A stretch of 64,000 nucleotides of DNA from Pseudomonas sp. Root71 (GCF_001429045.1 NZ_LMHY01000027.1:62001-126000), one strand, 5' to 3'. Positions 18,255 to 28,087 are shown, counted from the first letter of the stretch. The notes: generated from the sequence alone by a model not told the origin. Program-made: numbers and translations.

Positions 18255-18988
18255 CAGCCTTGCCACCTTTCACCAGGAACGATGATCAACGAGAAGTACG
18301 GTGAGGACATCGGCTCGACCTGATCCAGCGGCACGATCTTCTGATTGGCCATGGTCGCACGCTCGACGTACAGCGCACGCTCGGCCAGGCCGAGTTCTTC
18401 CAGTACCTGGCGAACCTTGGGAAAGTTGCGCCCCAGCTTCATGATCACCGCCGCATCGGCATCGGCCAGGCGACGCTTGAGTTCGTCGTGCGGCAACACG
18501 CCGGACAACACCGACAGACTCTGATTGCGATACACCAGCGGCGCACCGAGCACCGAGGCGCCGCCAAGCATCGAGCATACGCCGGGAACGACTTCAGCCT
18601 GATAACGCTCGGCGAGCCGATCGTGCAGGTACATATAGGAGCCGTAGAAGAACGGATCGCCTTCGCAGATCACCGCCACGTCGCGGCCGGCATCCAGATG
18701 CGTCGCCAGTTCATTGGCGGCGTCATCGTAGAAGTCGCTGATCACTTGCTCGTAGGACAGCGGCGCCGGTAAGGCTTCTGTGGTCACCGGGTACACTAGC
18801 GGCAACAAATTCTGCGCTTCCTGCAGATGCGCCTCGATGATGCCGAAGGCGTTGCCCTTCTTGCCCTTGGCCACGAAGTACGCCACTACCGGCGACTCGC
18901 GCAGCAACCTTAGTGCCTTGACGGTAATCAGTTCGGGATCACCGGGGCCGACACCAAGGCCGATCAATCGTCCAGGTTGCTGCATCAT
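18254..18988 (-). CDS. cobI: Precorrin-2 C20-methyltransferase
   Basis: SAM-dependent methylation of precorrin-2 at C20. The 244-residue tetrapyrrole methylase begins with GRLIGLGVGPGDPELITVKALRLL and has the CEGDPFFYGSYMYLHDRL motif. The start overlaps the cobH stop (ATGA) with GGAG five bases upstream; the second ATG at 18985 is an alternative. Confidence 0.95.
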   Translation of the reverse strand: MMQQPGRLIGLGVGPGDPELITVKALRLLRESPVVAYFVAKGKKGNAFGIIEAHLQEAQNLLPLVYPVTTEALPAPLSYEQVISDFYDDAANELATHLDAGRDVAVICEGDPFFYGSYMYLHDRLAERYQAEVVPGVCSMLGGASVLGAPLVYRNQSLSVLSGVLPHDELKRRLADADAAVIMKLGRNFPKVRQVLEELGLAERALYVERATMANQKIVPLDQVEPMSSPYFSLIIVPGERWQG

Positions 18989-19611
18989 TCGATCTCCGTG
19001 GCGAGGGCATTGACGGCGGCGGCGGCCATGGCGCTTCCGCCCAGGCGACCTTGCATGATGACAAAAGGCACGCCACGGCTGTCGGCCGCCAGCGCAGCCT
19101 TGGATTCGGCGGCACCGACGAAGCCCACCGGGAAGCCGAGGATCAACGCCGGTTTCGGCGCGCCGGCGTCGAGCATTTCCAACAGATAGAACAACGCCGT
19201 CGGTGCGTTGCCGATCACCACCACGCTGCCTTCAAGATGCGGACGCCACAGCTCCAGCGCAGCGGCGGAGCGGGTATTGCCCAATTCACGGGCCAGTTCC
19301 GGAACGCTCTCATCGCGCAAGGTGCAGATCACCGGATTGTTCGCTGGCAGGCGCGCGCGGGTAACGCCTTCGGAGACCATCCGCGCATCGCACAGAATCG
19401 GCGCACCGGCCGCCAGCGCATCACGCCCGGCCTTGCCCGCCCCTTCGGAAAACTGCAAGCCGTCGATGGCATCGACCATGCCGCAGGCGTGAATGACACG
19501 GACCGCGAGTTTCTCCAGATCGGCCGGGATTCGGTCGAGGTTGGCCTCGGCGCGAATGATCGCGAAGGAGTTGCGATAGATCTCCTGACCGTCGCGGATG
19601 TAATCAAGCAT
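18985..19611 (-). CDS. cobH: Precorrin-8X methylmutase
   Basis: Converts precorrin-8X to hydrogenobyrinic acid by methyl migration. The 208-residue protein begins MLDYIRDGQEIYRNSFAIIRAEA. It contains the catalytic histidine in VIHACGMVD (about H43) and the C-terminal GFPVGFVGAAESK motif. The open frame continues upstream, but the start at 19611 matches the family N-terminus and overlaps cobG by 8 bases. Confidence 0.95.
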   Translation of the reverse strand: MLDYIRDGQEIYRNSFAIIRAEANLDRIPADLEKLAVRVIHACGMVDAIDGLQFSEGAGKAGRDALAAGAPILCDARMVSEGVTRARLPANNPVICTLRDESVPELARELGNTRSAAALELWRPHLEGSVVVIGNAPTALFYLLEMLDAGAPKPALILGFPVGFVGAAESKAALAADSRGVPFVIMQGRLGGSAMAAAAVNALATEIE

Positions 19612-20941
19612 CAAGGGGGCTCCGTGAGCGGGCGTCGAGCAAGGTCGCGACCGCTTCAATAGTAAGGTTGCGTGCGTGCAGCGCGCCGAAACCCGGCTGC
19701 GCTGCATCGCGAAAATAGAGATCGTAGTGACCGGGGGTGACAGCCAGTAATGTGACGGGCGCCGTATGCGCGGCGGCGCAGGAACGCGGGCAACCGCTCA
19801 GGTGTATGTTCAGTGCCGGTCCATGGCGGTGCAGCACTGCGGCCAGTTGCAGGGCATCGCCCTTGGTCTCGGCCAGGCCTTTACCGCAACCGTTTGAGCC
19901 GGTGCAGGCGATCAGCCGGGACAATGGCTGATCGGCTTCACACTGCAAGCCAAGAGACTGCAATTGCCGAAATACCTCGGCGGCATTTTCCGCGCGGACA
20001 TTGGGCACCAGCAGACTTTGCCAGGGTGTGAAGCGCAGACTGGAATCACCGAACTTGCGTGCCAGTTGTGCCACACCCCGCAGCATCGCGGGATCGAGTC
20101 GCCCCAGCGGCGGGACGGCCCCCACATATACAACACCGGACTCGGCCTGGGGATGGGCCCCCATGTGCAAATCACTGGAGCCCAAAACCCGCTGCCAACC
20201 GACAACGGTTTGCACCGGTACTCGCTCGGCCAGTCGAGACAGCATGCCCTCGACCGGGTACTCGGCCAGCAAATGGCGCATTCGCGTCTGCTCGGGGCGC
20301 GCCAGTTCAAGGAACAACTCAAGGACCGTGACCACCAGTGCGTGCCCGTCAGCCAGCGCAACCGAACCGGCGGGGCTGTCCGTCGGGCATCCCGCCAGGC
20401 CGAACGCCAACCGTTGCTCGCCGTCTTGTTCAAACGCCGAGAGCCACAGGTCATGGGGATGTTCGAGCATCGTCAGTTCTTCAGCGCCATCAAGCTGCAC
20501 GGCGAACTTGGCACTGAGGTCGTGGAACGCCTCCTGGCTTTGCAGTGTGGCGAGGATCTGCCCGGCCAGCGGGCGAGTGTCGAACAGCATGCGCCGGTCG
20601 ATCCCGGCGCTGGGGCTGAGCATCAGGTTGCGCACATCATCGCCAGCCGCCGTACGCGGCCCCAGGCCGGCGGCCAGCAGGCTGTCGATCAACGCCGCTT
20701 GCTCGTTGCCGATGCCACGAATCTGCAGGTTGGCCCGGTTGGTCGCCTCGATCGCCCCGCTGGCATAACGCTCTGCCGCAGACGCCACGGCCTCCGCCTG
20801 GTCGCTACTGATCGAACCACCGTCCAACTTGATCCGGCAGATGCCGCCATCCAGCGCCGGGACAATACGCAGCAACCCCGGACAGGCCGAGGGGCGTAAG
20901 GCAGCGGACAGCGGACGTTCGTTCAAGGCGGACCCGTACAA
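19604..20941 (-). CDS. cobG: Precorrin-3B synthase CobG
   Basis: Oxygen-dependent monooxygenase making precorrin-3B, related to sulfite/nitrite reductases. The 445-residue protein has ferredoxin-like half domains and iron-sulfur ligands in CTGSNGC and CPRSC (about residues 345-385). The start is a TTG at 20941; no upstream alternative is convincing, so the N-terminus is uncertain. It is first gene of the cobG-H-I-J operon and diverges from cobL across about 150 bases. Confidence 0.9.
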   Translation of the reverse strand: MYGSALNERPLSAALRPSACPGLLRIVPALDGGICRIKLDGGSISSDQAEAVASAAERYASGAIEATNRANLQIRGIGNEQAALIDSLLAAGLGPRTAAGDDVRNLMLSPSAGIDRRMLFDTRPLAGQILATLQSQEAFHDLSAKFAVQLDGAEELTMLEHPHDLWLSAFEQDGEQRLAFGLAGCPTDSPAGSVALADGHALVVTVLELFLELARPEQTRMRHLLAEYPVEGMLSRLAERVPVQTVVGWQRVLGSSDLHMGAHPQAESGVVYVGAVPPLGRLDPAMLRGVAQLARKFGDSSLRFTPWQSLLVPNVRAENAAEVFRQLQSLGLQCEADQPLSRLIACTGSNGCGKGLAETKGDALQLAAVLHRHGPALNIHLSGCPRSCAAAHTAPVTLLAVTPGHYDLYFRDAAQPGFGALHARNLTIEAVATLLDARSRSPLDA

Positions 20942-21094
20942 GTGGCGAGGCAGTTCACGGCGAAAGTGCGCGGTATTATGCCTGCTTTACTTCGCTGCAT
21001 GAAAAGACTCCGGTCGGGAAGACAAGGCAGTCAGCTCAAGGAACCCGCGCTATCATGCCGCCCAACAACGTTGAACGTGTGATTGAGGAATGGC

Positions 21095-22306
21095 ATGGCA
21101 CCCTGGCTGACGGTAGTGGGCATCGGCGAAGACGGCTTCAAGGGCTTGGGCAAGAACGCCCGGCATGCGCTGTTGTGTGCCTCGAAAGTCTTCGGCGGCC
21201 AGCGGCATCTGGATTTGCTCCCGCCGTGCATACGCGGAGAGCGCCAGTCGTGGCCGAGCCCCTTCAGCCTTGAGTCGCTGCTGTCGAACCGTGGCGAGCC
21301 CGTTTGCGTCCTGGCCAGTGGCGATCCGATGCTCTTTGGCGTCGGCGCCAGCCTGGCCCGGCAACTCCCCTCGGCCGAAATGCTGACGCTTCCCGCGCCC
21401 TCCTCCTGCTCGCTGGCTGCGGCGCGAATGGGTTGGCCCTTGCAGGAAGTGGTCACGTTGTCGGTGGTTGCCCGCCCCGTCGCCGCACTCAACGCGCAAC
21501 TGTTCAGCGGCGTGCGCTTGCTGGTGTTGAGTAACGACGGCGGCAGCCCCACCGCCATCGCCGCACTGCTGCGTGAACGTGGTTTCGGTCCGAGCCGGAT
21601 AACCGTGCTCGAACATTTGGGCGGTGAAGCCGAGCGGCGTGTCGACGGTATCGCCAATGACTGGAGCGATCCTTTGATCGCCGACCTGAACCTGATCGCC
21701 ATCGAGTGCATCGCCGAGCCGAACACACTGCGCCTGTCGCGACTGGCCGGCCTGCCGGACTCTGCCTTCAAACACGACGGCCAACTGACCAAGCGCGATG
21801 TACGCGCCATCACCCTCGCGCGCCTGGCGCCCATCCCCGGCGAATTGTTGTGGGATGTTGGCGCTGGCAGTGGCTCGATCGGCATCGAATGGATGCGCGC
21901 CCACCCCGCTTGCCGCGCACTGGCCATCGAGGCCGATGAAGGCCGACAAGGGTTGATCGAACACAACCGCGATGCCCTCGGTGTTCCCGGCCTGCAACTG
22001 GTTCGCGGCAATGCGCCACAGGCCTTGGCCGGCCTGGAGCGACCGGATGCGATTTTCATTGGGGGCGGCGTCACCCGAGAAGGCGTGCTTGATACCTGCT
22101 GGGCCGAACTCAAACCCGGAGGCCGGTTGATTGCCAACGCTGTCACCCTGCAAAGTGAAATGACCCTGATGGCCTGGCGCGAGCAACACGGCGGGGAGTT
22201 GACCCGCATTCATATCGCGCAAGCACAACCTCTGGGTGACTTCGACACTTGGCGCCAGGCCTTGCCGATTACCTTGCTGGATGTGACGAAACCCTTCGAT
22301 GCGTGA
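21095..22306 (+). CDS. cobL: Precorrin-6Y C5,15-methyltransferase (decarboxylating)
   Basis: Methylates C5 and C15 and decarboxylates the C12 acetate. The 403-residue protein has an N-terminal CbiE-type methylase (WLTVVGIGEDGFKGL, LASGDPMLFGVG) and a C-terminal CbiT-type methyltransferase with LLWDVGAGSGSIGIEWMR from about residue 250. The ATG at 21095 has GAGGAA just upstream; an in-frame TTG at 21083 is rejected. It is first gene of the cobL-cbiD-cobK operon. Confidence 0.95.
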   Translation: MAPWLTVVGIGEDGFKGLGKNARHALLCASKVFGGQRHLDLLPPCIRGERQSWPSPFSLESLLSNRGEPVCVLASGDPMLFGVGASLARQLPSAEMLTLPAPSSCSLAAARMGWPLQEVVTLSVVARPVAALNAQLFSGVRLLVLSNDGGSPTAIAALLRERGFGPSRITVLEHLGGEAERRVDGIANDWSDPLIADLNLIAIECIAEPNTLRLSRLAGLPDSAFKHDGQLTKRDVRAITLARLAPIPGELLWDVGAGSGSIGIEWMRAHPACRALAIEADEGRQGLIEHNRDALGVPGLQLVRGNAPQALAGLERPDAIFIGGGVTREGVLDTCWAELKPGGRLIANAVTLQSEMTLMAWREQHGGELTRIHIAQAQPLGDFDTWRQALPITLLDVTKPFDA

Positions 22307-23396
22307 CGAAACAGCCGAACAACCCGCCCCCCTGCGTAGTGGCCTGACCACCGGCAGCTGCGCCACGGCCACCAGCCTCGCCGCCGCGCGCCTGCTGCTG
22401 GCTGGCACAGAGGCCGATGCGGTGGAAATCGTATTGCCCAAAGGCAAGCAGGTGCAGATGCGCCTGGAGTTCTGCCGCCTCACCGAGGACGGCGCCGAAG
22501 CGGGAACTCTCAAGGATGCTGGTGACGATCCGGACGTGACCCACGGTGCCCTGCTCTACTCCCAGGTGCGCCTGAGCAGCGAACCGGGGACACGCTTCAA
22601 GGCCGGTCGCGGCGTCGGCACCGTGACCCGGCCCGGGCTGGTGCTGGGTGTCGGCGAGCCCGCGATCAACCCGGTGCCACGAAAAATGATCAGCGAACAC
22701 CTGGTCCGACTGGCCGACGAACTCGGCTATAGCGGTGGTTTCGAGGTCACGGTCAATGTCGAGAACGGCGAAGCACTGGCACTGAAAACCATGAACCCGC
22801 GCCTTGGCATTCTTGGCGGCCTGTCGATCCTCGGCACCAGCGGCATCGTCCGGCCGTTTTCCTGCGCGGCCTACATCGCCTCGATCCATCAGGGCATCGA
22901 CGTGGCGAAAACCAACGGTTACCTGCATATTGCCGCCTGCACCGGCAATGCAAGCGAAGACACCATGCGCCGGGTCTACAACCTTCCGGAAATCGCTTTG
23001 ATCGAAATGGGCGACTTCGTCGGTGCCGTGCTCAAGCACCTGCGCAAAGTACCGGTGGATAAACTCAGCCTGTGCGGTGGTTTCGGCAAGATCAGCAAAC
23101 TGGCGGCCGGGCACATGGATCTGCACAGCCGTCATTCGAGCATCGACCTGCCGCAACTGGCGTTATGGGCAGCACAGGTCGGCGCCGATGCGGCGTTGCA
23201 GCAAAACATCCGCGAGGCCAATACCAGCCAGCAGGCGCTGGCCATGGCCGCCGCAGCCGGGGTCGCCCTGGGTGATGCAGTCTGTCAGCACGCCCTGGAC
23301 TTTGCCCGTAGCGTCGTGCCGGCGCAGGTTCAGGTGGAAGTCTTCGCCATCGATCGCCAGGGCGGGATCGTTGGCCATGCCGGAGCATTTCAATGA
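22299..23396 (+). CDS. cbiD: (Cobalt-)precorrin-5B C1-methyltransferase CbiD
   Basis: C1 methylation of the corrin ring; in pseudomonads it stands in for CobF. The 365-residue protein has the family start LRSGLTTGSCATATSLAAA, VGTVTRPGL, and LGGFGK-type CGGFGKISKLAAGHMDLHS. It overlaps cobL by 8 bases and cobK by 4 bases, so the three are translationally coupled. Confidence 0.95.
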   Translation: MRDETAEQPAPLRSGLTTGSCATATSLAAARLLLAGTEADAVEIVLPKGKQVQMRLEFCRLTEDGAEAGTLKDAGDDPDVTHGALLYSQVRLSSEPGTRFKAGRGVGTVTRPGLVLGVGEPAINPVPRKMISEHLVRLADELGYSGGFEVTVNVENGEALALKTMNPRLGILGGLSILGTSGIVRPFSCAAYIASIHQGIDVAKTNGYLHIAACTGNASEDTMRRVYNLPEIALIEMGDFVGAVLKHLRKVPVDKLSLCGGFGKISKLAAGHMDLHSRHSSIDLPQLALWAAQVGADAALQQNIREANTSQQALAMAAAAGVALGDAVCQHALDFARSVVPAQVQVEVFAIDRQGGIVGHAGAFQ

Positions 23397-24121
23397 AACG
23401 CATCCTGTTGCTCGGCGGCGTGACCGAAGCCATGGCGATTGCCCGCACGCTGGGACCGCAGCATATCTACAGCCTGGCCGGTGTCGGTCGGGTGCCGACC
23501 GATCTGCAATGCCAGGTGCGCGTCGGCGGCTACGGCGGTGCCGAAGGCCTGGCGCAATTCATTCGCGATGAAGGCATCGATCTGCTGCTCGACGCCACTC
23601 ACCCCTACGCCGCCACTATCAGCCAGAACGCCGCGACCGCCGCGCGCTTGAGCGGCATTCCCTGCTGGGCGCTGCGCCGTCCGGCCTGGCAAGCCCAGGC
23701 GAGTGATGACTGGCGGGAAGTCAGCGATTGGGCCGGACTGATCGATGCCCTGAAGCCCTTCCGTCGACCGCTGTTCACCCTCGGTCGCGAGCCCCTGCAA
23801 CACCTGAACGAAATTCCTGCGGAGCAATTCTGGACCCTGCGCGCACTGGACGTGTACCCGGGCAACGAGCGCTGCGAAGTGATCGGCGCACGTGGGCCCT
23901 TCCTGATCGACGATGAACGTGAGTTATTCGAACGGCGAAACATCGACGTGCTGATCAGCAAGAACAGCGGCAGCACGGCGACCGAGCCGAAGCTGGAAGT
24001 GGCGCGTGAGCGTGGGGTACCGGTGATTGTCTTGAAGCGGCCGGTGTTGCCGGGAGTTGATCGGGAGTTTGAGGGTGTGACAGAAATCCTGACGACCCTG
24101 TCGCTCTTCGACGGCTCCTGA
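23393..24121 (+). CDS. cobK: Precorrin-6A reductase
   Basis: NADPH-dependent reduction of precorrin-6A to dihydroprecorrin-6. The 242-residue protein begins KRILLLGGVTEAMAIAR (nucleotide-binding), has LLLDATHPYAATIS, and ends with the SKNSGSTATEPKLEVARERGVPVIVLKRP-like family tail. It is last gene of the plus-strand cob operon. Confidence 0.95.
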   Translation: MKRILLLGGVTEAMAIARTLGPQHIYSLAGVGRVPTDLQCQVRVGGYGGAEGLAQFIRDEGIDLLLDATHPYAATISQNAATAARLSGIPCWALRRPAWQAQASDDWREVSDWAGLIDALKPFRRPLFTLGREPLQHLNEIPAEQFWTLRALDVYPGNERCEVIGARGPFLIDDERELFERRNIDVLISKNSGSTATEPKLEVARERGVPVIVLKRPVLPGVDREFEGVTEILTTLSLFDGS

Positions 24122-24373
24122 TCCCCCGTCCGCCGGGACTTTTCCTACGACACCTTCGGAGTACACGGATTATCCACTCCAGGTCTCCACCCTATAGTCC
24201 GGCGGATTCTGAACAAAGCTCCAGCACTACTGACGCTTTGAAATTCACGACTATTATGAAGGCTACGAAAGGATGGCGCTGCGACACCAAACCGCACGTC
24301 GCCTTTTTACTTATCGGCCCTGATCAGGCTAAATAGCCCGCGCCTGATCGCCCACCCAAACGGATTTTGTGCC

Positions 24374-24772
24374 ATGTCCCGACAACGGCTCGCAATTGCC
24401 TGGATAGCCTGCTTCGCAGTGCTGTTCAACATGCTCGCCATGCCGATGTCCGGAGCGATGGCAAAAACGGCTAATTCACCTGCCGAGCAGTTGTTGTGGG
24501 GCAGTTTCTGCAGCTCCAGCGGCGCCAGGATGGTGGCGATTTCCATCGGTGACCTTGAACAGAAAGCCCCGCAAAACGACGATCATTCCAACATGCAGCA
24601 TTGCTGGTGTTGCTCCGGTTCTGCGCCATTGGTGGCGTTGCCGGGGCATTCGCCGCAGCTATATTTAGCGCACTTCGAATCCAACCGAAGCCTACCCGCC
24701 ACCGCCCTCGACAGCCCGTCACCGCGCCAGCAATGGCCGAGTCTCAACCCCCGCGCGTCCCCTCTGGTGTGA
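24374..24772 (+). CDS. DUF2946 family protein, copper-cluster
   Basis: Small exported or membrane-anchored protein of 132 residues with an N-terminal hydrophobic helix (WIACFAVLFNMLAMPMSGAMA). A Cys/His-rich motif MQHCWCCSGSAP lies near residue 75. DUF2946 proteins of this kind sit beside copper genes in pseudomonads. It is first in a same-strand run with PCu(A)C, a second DUF2946 protein, the OprC-like receptor and a PepSY protein. The biochemical role is unknown; metal binding is an inference from the CxxCC-like cluster and context. Confidence 0.8.
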   Translation: MSRQRLAIAWIACFAVLFNMLAMPMSGAMAKTANSPAEQLLWGSFCSSSGARMVAISIGDLEQKAPQNDDHSNMQHCWCCSGSAPLVALPGHSPQLYLAHFESNRSLPATALDSPSPRQQWPSLNPRASPLV

Positions 24773-24819
24773 TTTTTTCTCGCAATTGACTGCGTTTTAA
24801 ATCGTTCCGGAGAACTGCC

Positions 24820-25299
24820 ATGTTGAACAAACTCATCGTTCTGGCTGCGTTACTGCTGCCTGCCTGTTTTGCCAATGCACACGAATACAAGGTCGGCGAA
24901 CTGGAAATCGCGCATCCGTGGTCCCAGGAGTTGCCACCCAATGCGCCCACCGTTGCGGCGTATTTCGTGATCGACAATCAAGGCCAGACCGCCGACCGCC
25001 TGCTCAGCGTCGACACCCCCATTGCGGGCGAAGCGCAACTGCATGAGCACGTGATGCAAGGCGACATGATGAAAATGCAGCACGTACCGAGCGTGGAAGT
25101 GCCCGCCGGTGGCGAGGTCACCTTCGCACCAATGGCCTATCACGTGATGTTGCTGAACCTCAAGGACCGCAGCCTGCTCACTGACGGCAAGCGCTTCCCC
25201 ATGACACTGCACTTCGAAAAGTCCGGTGACGTGACAGTCGAAGTCGCGGTGCAGAAACAGGCGCCGGACGCCATGCAAGAACACAAGCACGCGCAATAA
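24820..25299 (+). CDS. Periplasmic copper chaperone PCu(A)C
   Basis: Binds Cu(I) and delivers it to respiratory oxidases. The 159-residue protein has a signal peptide ending around CFANA-HEY. The complete copper motif H-x10-M-x21-H-x-M is present as H75, M86, H108 and M110. The His-rich tail (EHKHAQ) may add a second site. GGAG precedes the ATG. Confidence 0.93.
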   Translation: MLNKLIVLAALLLPACFANAHEYKVGELEIAHPWSQELPPNAPTVAAYFVIDNQGQTADRLLSVDTPIAGEAQLHEHVMQGDMMKMQHVPSVEVPAGGEVTFAPMAYHVMLLNLKDRSLLTDGKRFPMTLHFEKSGDVTVEVAVQKQAPDAMQEHKHAQ

Positions 25300-25320
25300 C
25301 CACCCGCGCTGAATACGCCC

Positions 25321-25776
25321 ATGCGCCCGCTTAGCGCCAGGTCATCCAGGTCACGCAATCAGGCATTGAGCCTGACACGCGGCAGCTGGATCAGCCTGTT
25401 CGCCATGTTGATGATCTTTATCGGTCCGCTGATTTCCCAGTCGATGCCGATGGATTCGCGCGCCATGTCGATGACCATGCCTGCGGGTATGAGCATGGAC
25501 ATGCCGATGGACATGTCGGCAATGGAGCATGCCGACCATGCCACGCAAGCCAACGCCGAGCATTGCCCGCCAGCCCCCGGGCACCATGTGCTGTGGGAAA
25601 AGTGCGGCTATTGCAGCCTGCTGTTCAATTGCCCGGCGCTGACCGGTGGCGTGTCTTTCGCCAACTTCGTCATCCCGCCCGTCAACACCTTCACTACACC
25701 CTCTGTGCGCCTGGGCCATGCCCGGCAAACCTTCTTCCCCGGCGCCCGCACCCGCGCCCCGCCCATCGTCGCGTAA
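25321..25776 (+). CDS. Met-rich DUF2946 family protein
   Basis: 151-residue protein with one N-terminal membrane segment (WISLFAMLMIFIGPLISQ). A Met/His-rich stretch (residues about 41-75: repeated M-x-M and MEHADHA) follows, then KCGYCSLLFNCPA. The methionines and cysteines suggest Cu(I) handling; the family function is unknown. It starts 21 bases after the PCu(A)C gene with no clear ribosome site, so the exact start is uncertain and coupling is possible. Confidence 0.8.
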   Translation: MRPLSARSSRSRNQALSLTRGSWISLFAMLMIFIGPLISQSMPMDSRAMSMTMPAGMSMDMPMDMSAMEHADHATQANAEHCPPAPGHHVLWEKCGYCSLLFNCPALTGGVSFANFVIPPVNTFTTPSVRLGHARQTFFPGARTRAPPIVA

Positions 25777-25822
25777 ACACTCACTTCTGATTTCACACGG
25801 CCCGCAAGACAGCCAACGCAAC

Positions 25823-25914
25823 CTGTGGGAGTGGGCTTGCTCGCGAAGAGGGAGTGTCAGTCAACGTTGATGTTGTCTGGCGCACCGCTTTCGCGAGCAA
25901 GCCCGCTCCCACAG
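25823..25914. repeat. REP inverted doublet, GTGGGAGCGGGCTTGCTCGCGA family
   Basis: Left arm CTGTGGGAGTGGGCTTGCTC.. from 25823 and inverted right arm ending GCCCGCTCCCACAG at 25914, spaced by about 40 bases. It lies between the DUF2946 gene and the copper receptor gene. Confidence 0.9.
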
Positions 25915-25968
25915 GGACAGCTTCAGGCTGCCGGCCGTGTCGTTTACGACTGTTCGATGGAAATTGTC

Positions 25969-28086
25969 ATGTCCAGGTTTTCCGCTGTCCCGTGCTTGAG
26001 CCCTGCCCAAGCCTCTTATGCCCTGAACGAATCCGGCGTTCGTTTCAGGCACGCCACCGCCATCCTGTGCGGTGCTTTGCTGGCGCCTTCTGCGCTGGCC
26101 GATGATCACGCCGGTCATAGTGAAGAGTTGAGCCCGACGGTGATTACCGCCGTGGCGCCCAGCTCGCCCTTGACCATCGTCACCAACCCCAAGGACCCGC
26201 GCCAACCGGTGCCGGCCAGCGACGGCGCCGATTACCTGAAGACCATCCCCGGCTTTGCCATGGTGCGCAATGGCGGCACCAATGGTGACCCGGTGCTGCG
26301 CGGCATGTTCGGCTCGCGGCTGAACATCCTCACCAACGGCAGCATGATGCTCGGCGCCTGCCCGGGCCGGATGGACGCTCCGACTTCCTACATCTCGCCG
26401 GAAACCTACGACAGACTCACCGTGATCAAAGGCCCGCAAACCGTGCTGTGGGGGCCGGGTTCTTCGGCCGGGACCATCCTGTTCGATCGCGAGCCGGAGC
26501 ACTTCGGCGAACTCGGCACGCGGGTCAACGCCAGCGTGTTGGCCGGCTCCTACGGTCGCTTCGACAAACTGGTGGACGCCGCAGCCGGAGGTCAGTCGGG
26601 TTATGTGCGGGTCATCGGCAACACCGCGCACTCCGACGACTACCAGGACGGCAACAACGACACCGTGGCGTCGCGCTATGACAAATGGAACGGCGACGTG
26701 GCCATCGGCTGGACGCCGAATACCGACACTTTGCTGGAACTGACCGCCGGCCGTGGCGATGGTGAAGCCCGCTACGCCGGGCGCGGCATGGACGGCTCGC
26801 AGTTCCTGCGCGAGAGCCTCGGATTGCGCTTCGAGCAGTCCAACATCGGCGAGGTTCTGGACAAGGTCGAGGCGCAGATCTACTACAACTACGCCGACCA
26901 CGTGATGGACAACTACACCCTGCGCACGCCGTCCGGTACCGGAATGATGTCCGGGCCCATGGCCTCCAACGTCGACCGCCGCACCCTCGGCGCACGGGTC
27001 AAGGGCACCTGGCGCTGGGCCGATGTACAACTGATCAGCGGCATCGACGCGCAGACCAACGAGCATCGCCAGCGCGGCGCCATGGGTGTCGACACCTACA
27101 AGGACCTGCCGTACACCAAGGATGCCGACTTCCATAACTACGGCGTGTTCGGCGAACTGACCTGGTACGCCGCCGACCGTGACCGCCTGATCAGCGGCGC
27201 ACGCCTGGACCGTGCCTCGGCCAAGGATTTTCGGCAGACCATCGGCTCGGGCATGATGACCCGCCCGAATCCGACCGCCGACGACACCCGCGCCGATACC
27301 CTGCCCAGCGGTTTCATCCGCTACGAGCATGACCTGGCCGACAGCCCGACCACCTTGTATGCCGGCCTCGGTCACACCCAGCGATTCCCGGATTACTGGG
27401 AGCTGTTTTCACCCAAGTCCGGCCCCGCCGGTTCGGTCAATGCCTTCGATTCGATCAAGCCGGAAAAAACCACCCAGCTCGATTTCGGCCTGCAATACAA
27501 GACCGAAGACCTCGAAGCCTGGGCATCGGCTTATGTCGGGCAGGTGCGCGATTACATCCTGTTCAACTACACCCCGACGATGATGGGTACGACCTCGCAA
27601 GCCGAAAACATCGACGCGCGAATCATGGGCGGTGAACTGGGCGCCGCCTACAACCTCACCGACAACTGGAAAGCCGACGCGACCCTGGCCTACGCCTGGG
27701 GCAAGAACAGCAGCGATGGCAGTGCATTGCCACAAATGCCGCCGCTGGATGCCCGTTTCGGCCTGACCTACAGCGAAGACAACTGGAGCGCCGGCGCACT
27801 GTGGAGAGTGGTTGCCGCGCAAAACCGCATCGACCAGAACAAGGGCAACGTGGTCGGCAAGGACTTCGGCAAAACGCCGGGCTTCGGCGTGTTCTCCCTC
27901 AACGGTGCCTATCGGATCAACAGCAACTGGAAGGTCAGCAGCGGCGTCGACAACCTGTTCGGCAAGGCTTACGCCGAGCACTTGAATCTGGCCGGCAACG
28001 CCGGTTTCGGCTATCCGGCCAATGACCCGCAAGCCATCAAGGAGCCGGGGCGAACGCTCTGGACCAAGGTGGATATGAGTTTCTAA
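25969..28086 (+). CDS. oprC: TonB-dependent copper receptor, OprC-like
   Basis: Outer-membrane receptor for copper uptake. The 705-residue protein has a long leader (cleavage probably after ALA near residue 44), a plug domain (about 60-200) and a 22-strand barrel ending in the typical aromatic F. The plug carries ACPGRMD with C131 and M135, the C-x3-M pair that binds copper in P. aeruginosa OprC. The ATG at 25969 is used; codons upstream to 25825 run through the REP element. It lies within the copper gene run. Confidence 0.92.
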   Translation: MSRFSAVPCLSPAQASYALNESGVRFRHATAILCGALLAPSALADDHAGHSEELSPTVITAVAPSSPLTIVTNPKDPRQPVPASDGADYLKTIPGFAMVRNGGTNGDPVLRGMFGSRLNILTNGSMMLGACPGRMDAPTSYISPETYDRLTVIKGPQTVLWGPGSSAGTILFDREPEHFGELGTRVNASVLAGSYGRFDKLVDAAAGGQSGYVRVIGNTAHSDDYQDGNNDTVASRYDKWNGDVAIGWTPNTDTLLELTAGRGDGEARYAGRGMDGSQFLRESLGLRFEQSNIGEVLDKVEAQIYYNYADHVMDNYTLRTPSGTGMMSGPMASNVDRRTLGARVKGTWRWADVQLISGIDAQTNEHRQRGAMGVDTYKDLPYTKDADFHNYGVFGELTWYAADRDRLISGARLDRASAKDFRQTIGSGMMTRPNPTADDTRADTLPSGFIRYEHDLADSPTTLYAGLGHTQRFPDYWELFSPKSGPAGSVNAFDSIKPEKTTQLDFGLQYKTEDLEAWASAYVGQVRDYILFNYTPTMMGTTSQAENIDARIMGGELGAAYNLTDNWKADATLAYAWGKNSSDGSALPQMPPLDARFGLTYSEDNWSAGALWRVVAAQNRIDQNKGNVVGKDFGKTPGFGVFSLNGAYRINSNWKVSSGVDNLFGKAYAEHLNLAGNAGFGYPANDPQAIKEPGRTLWTKVDMSF

Positions 28087-28087
28087 A

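Noticed and set aside
17109..18323. 404-codon plus-strand frame antisense to cobJ
   Set aside because: Shadow frame; it crosses the cobI/cobJ junction and has no domain.
20942..21094. Cobalamin riboswitch between cobG and cobL
   Set aside because: The 153-base gap is shorter than a usual B12 riboswitch and no B12-box-like GCCACTG was found.
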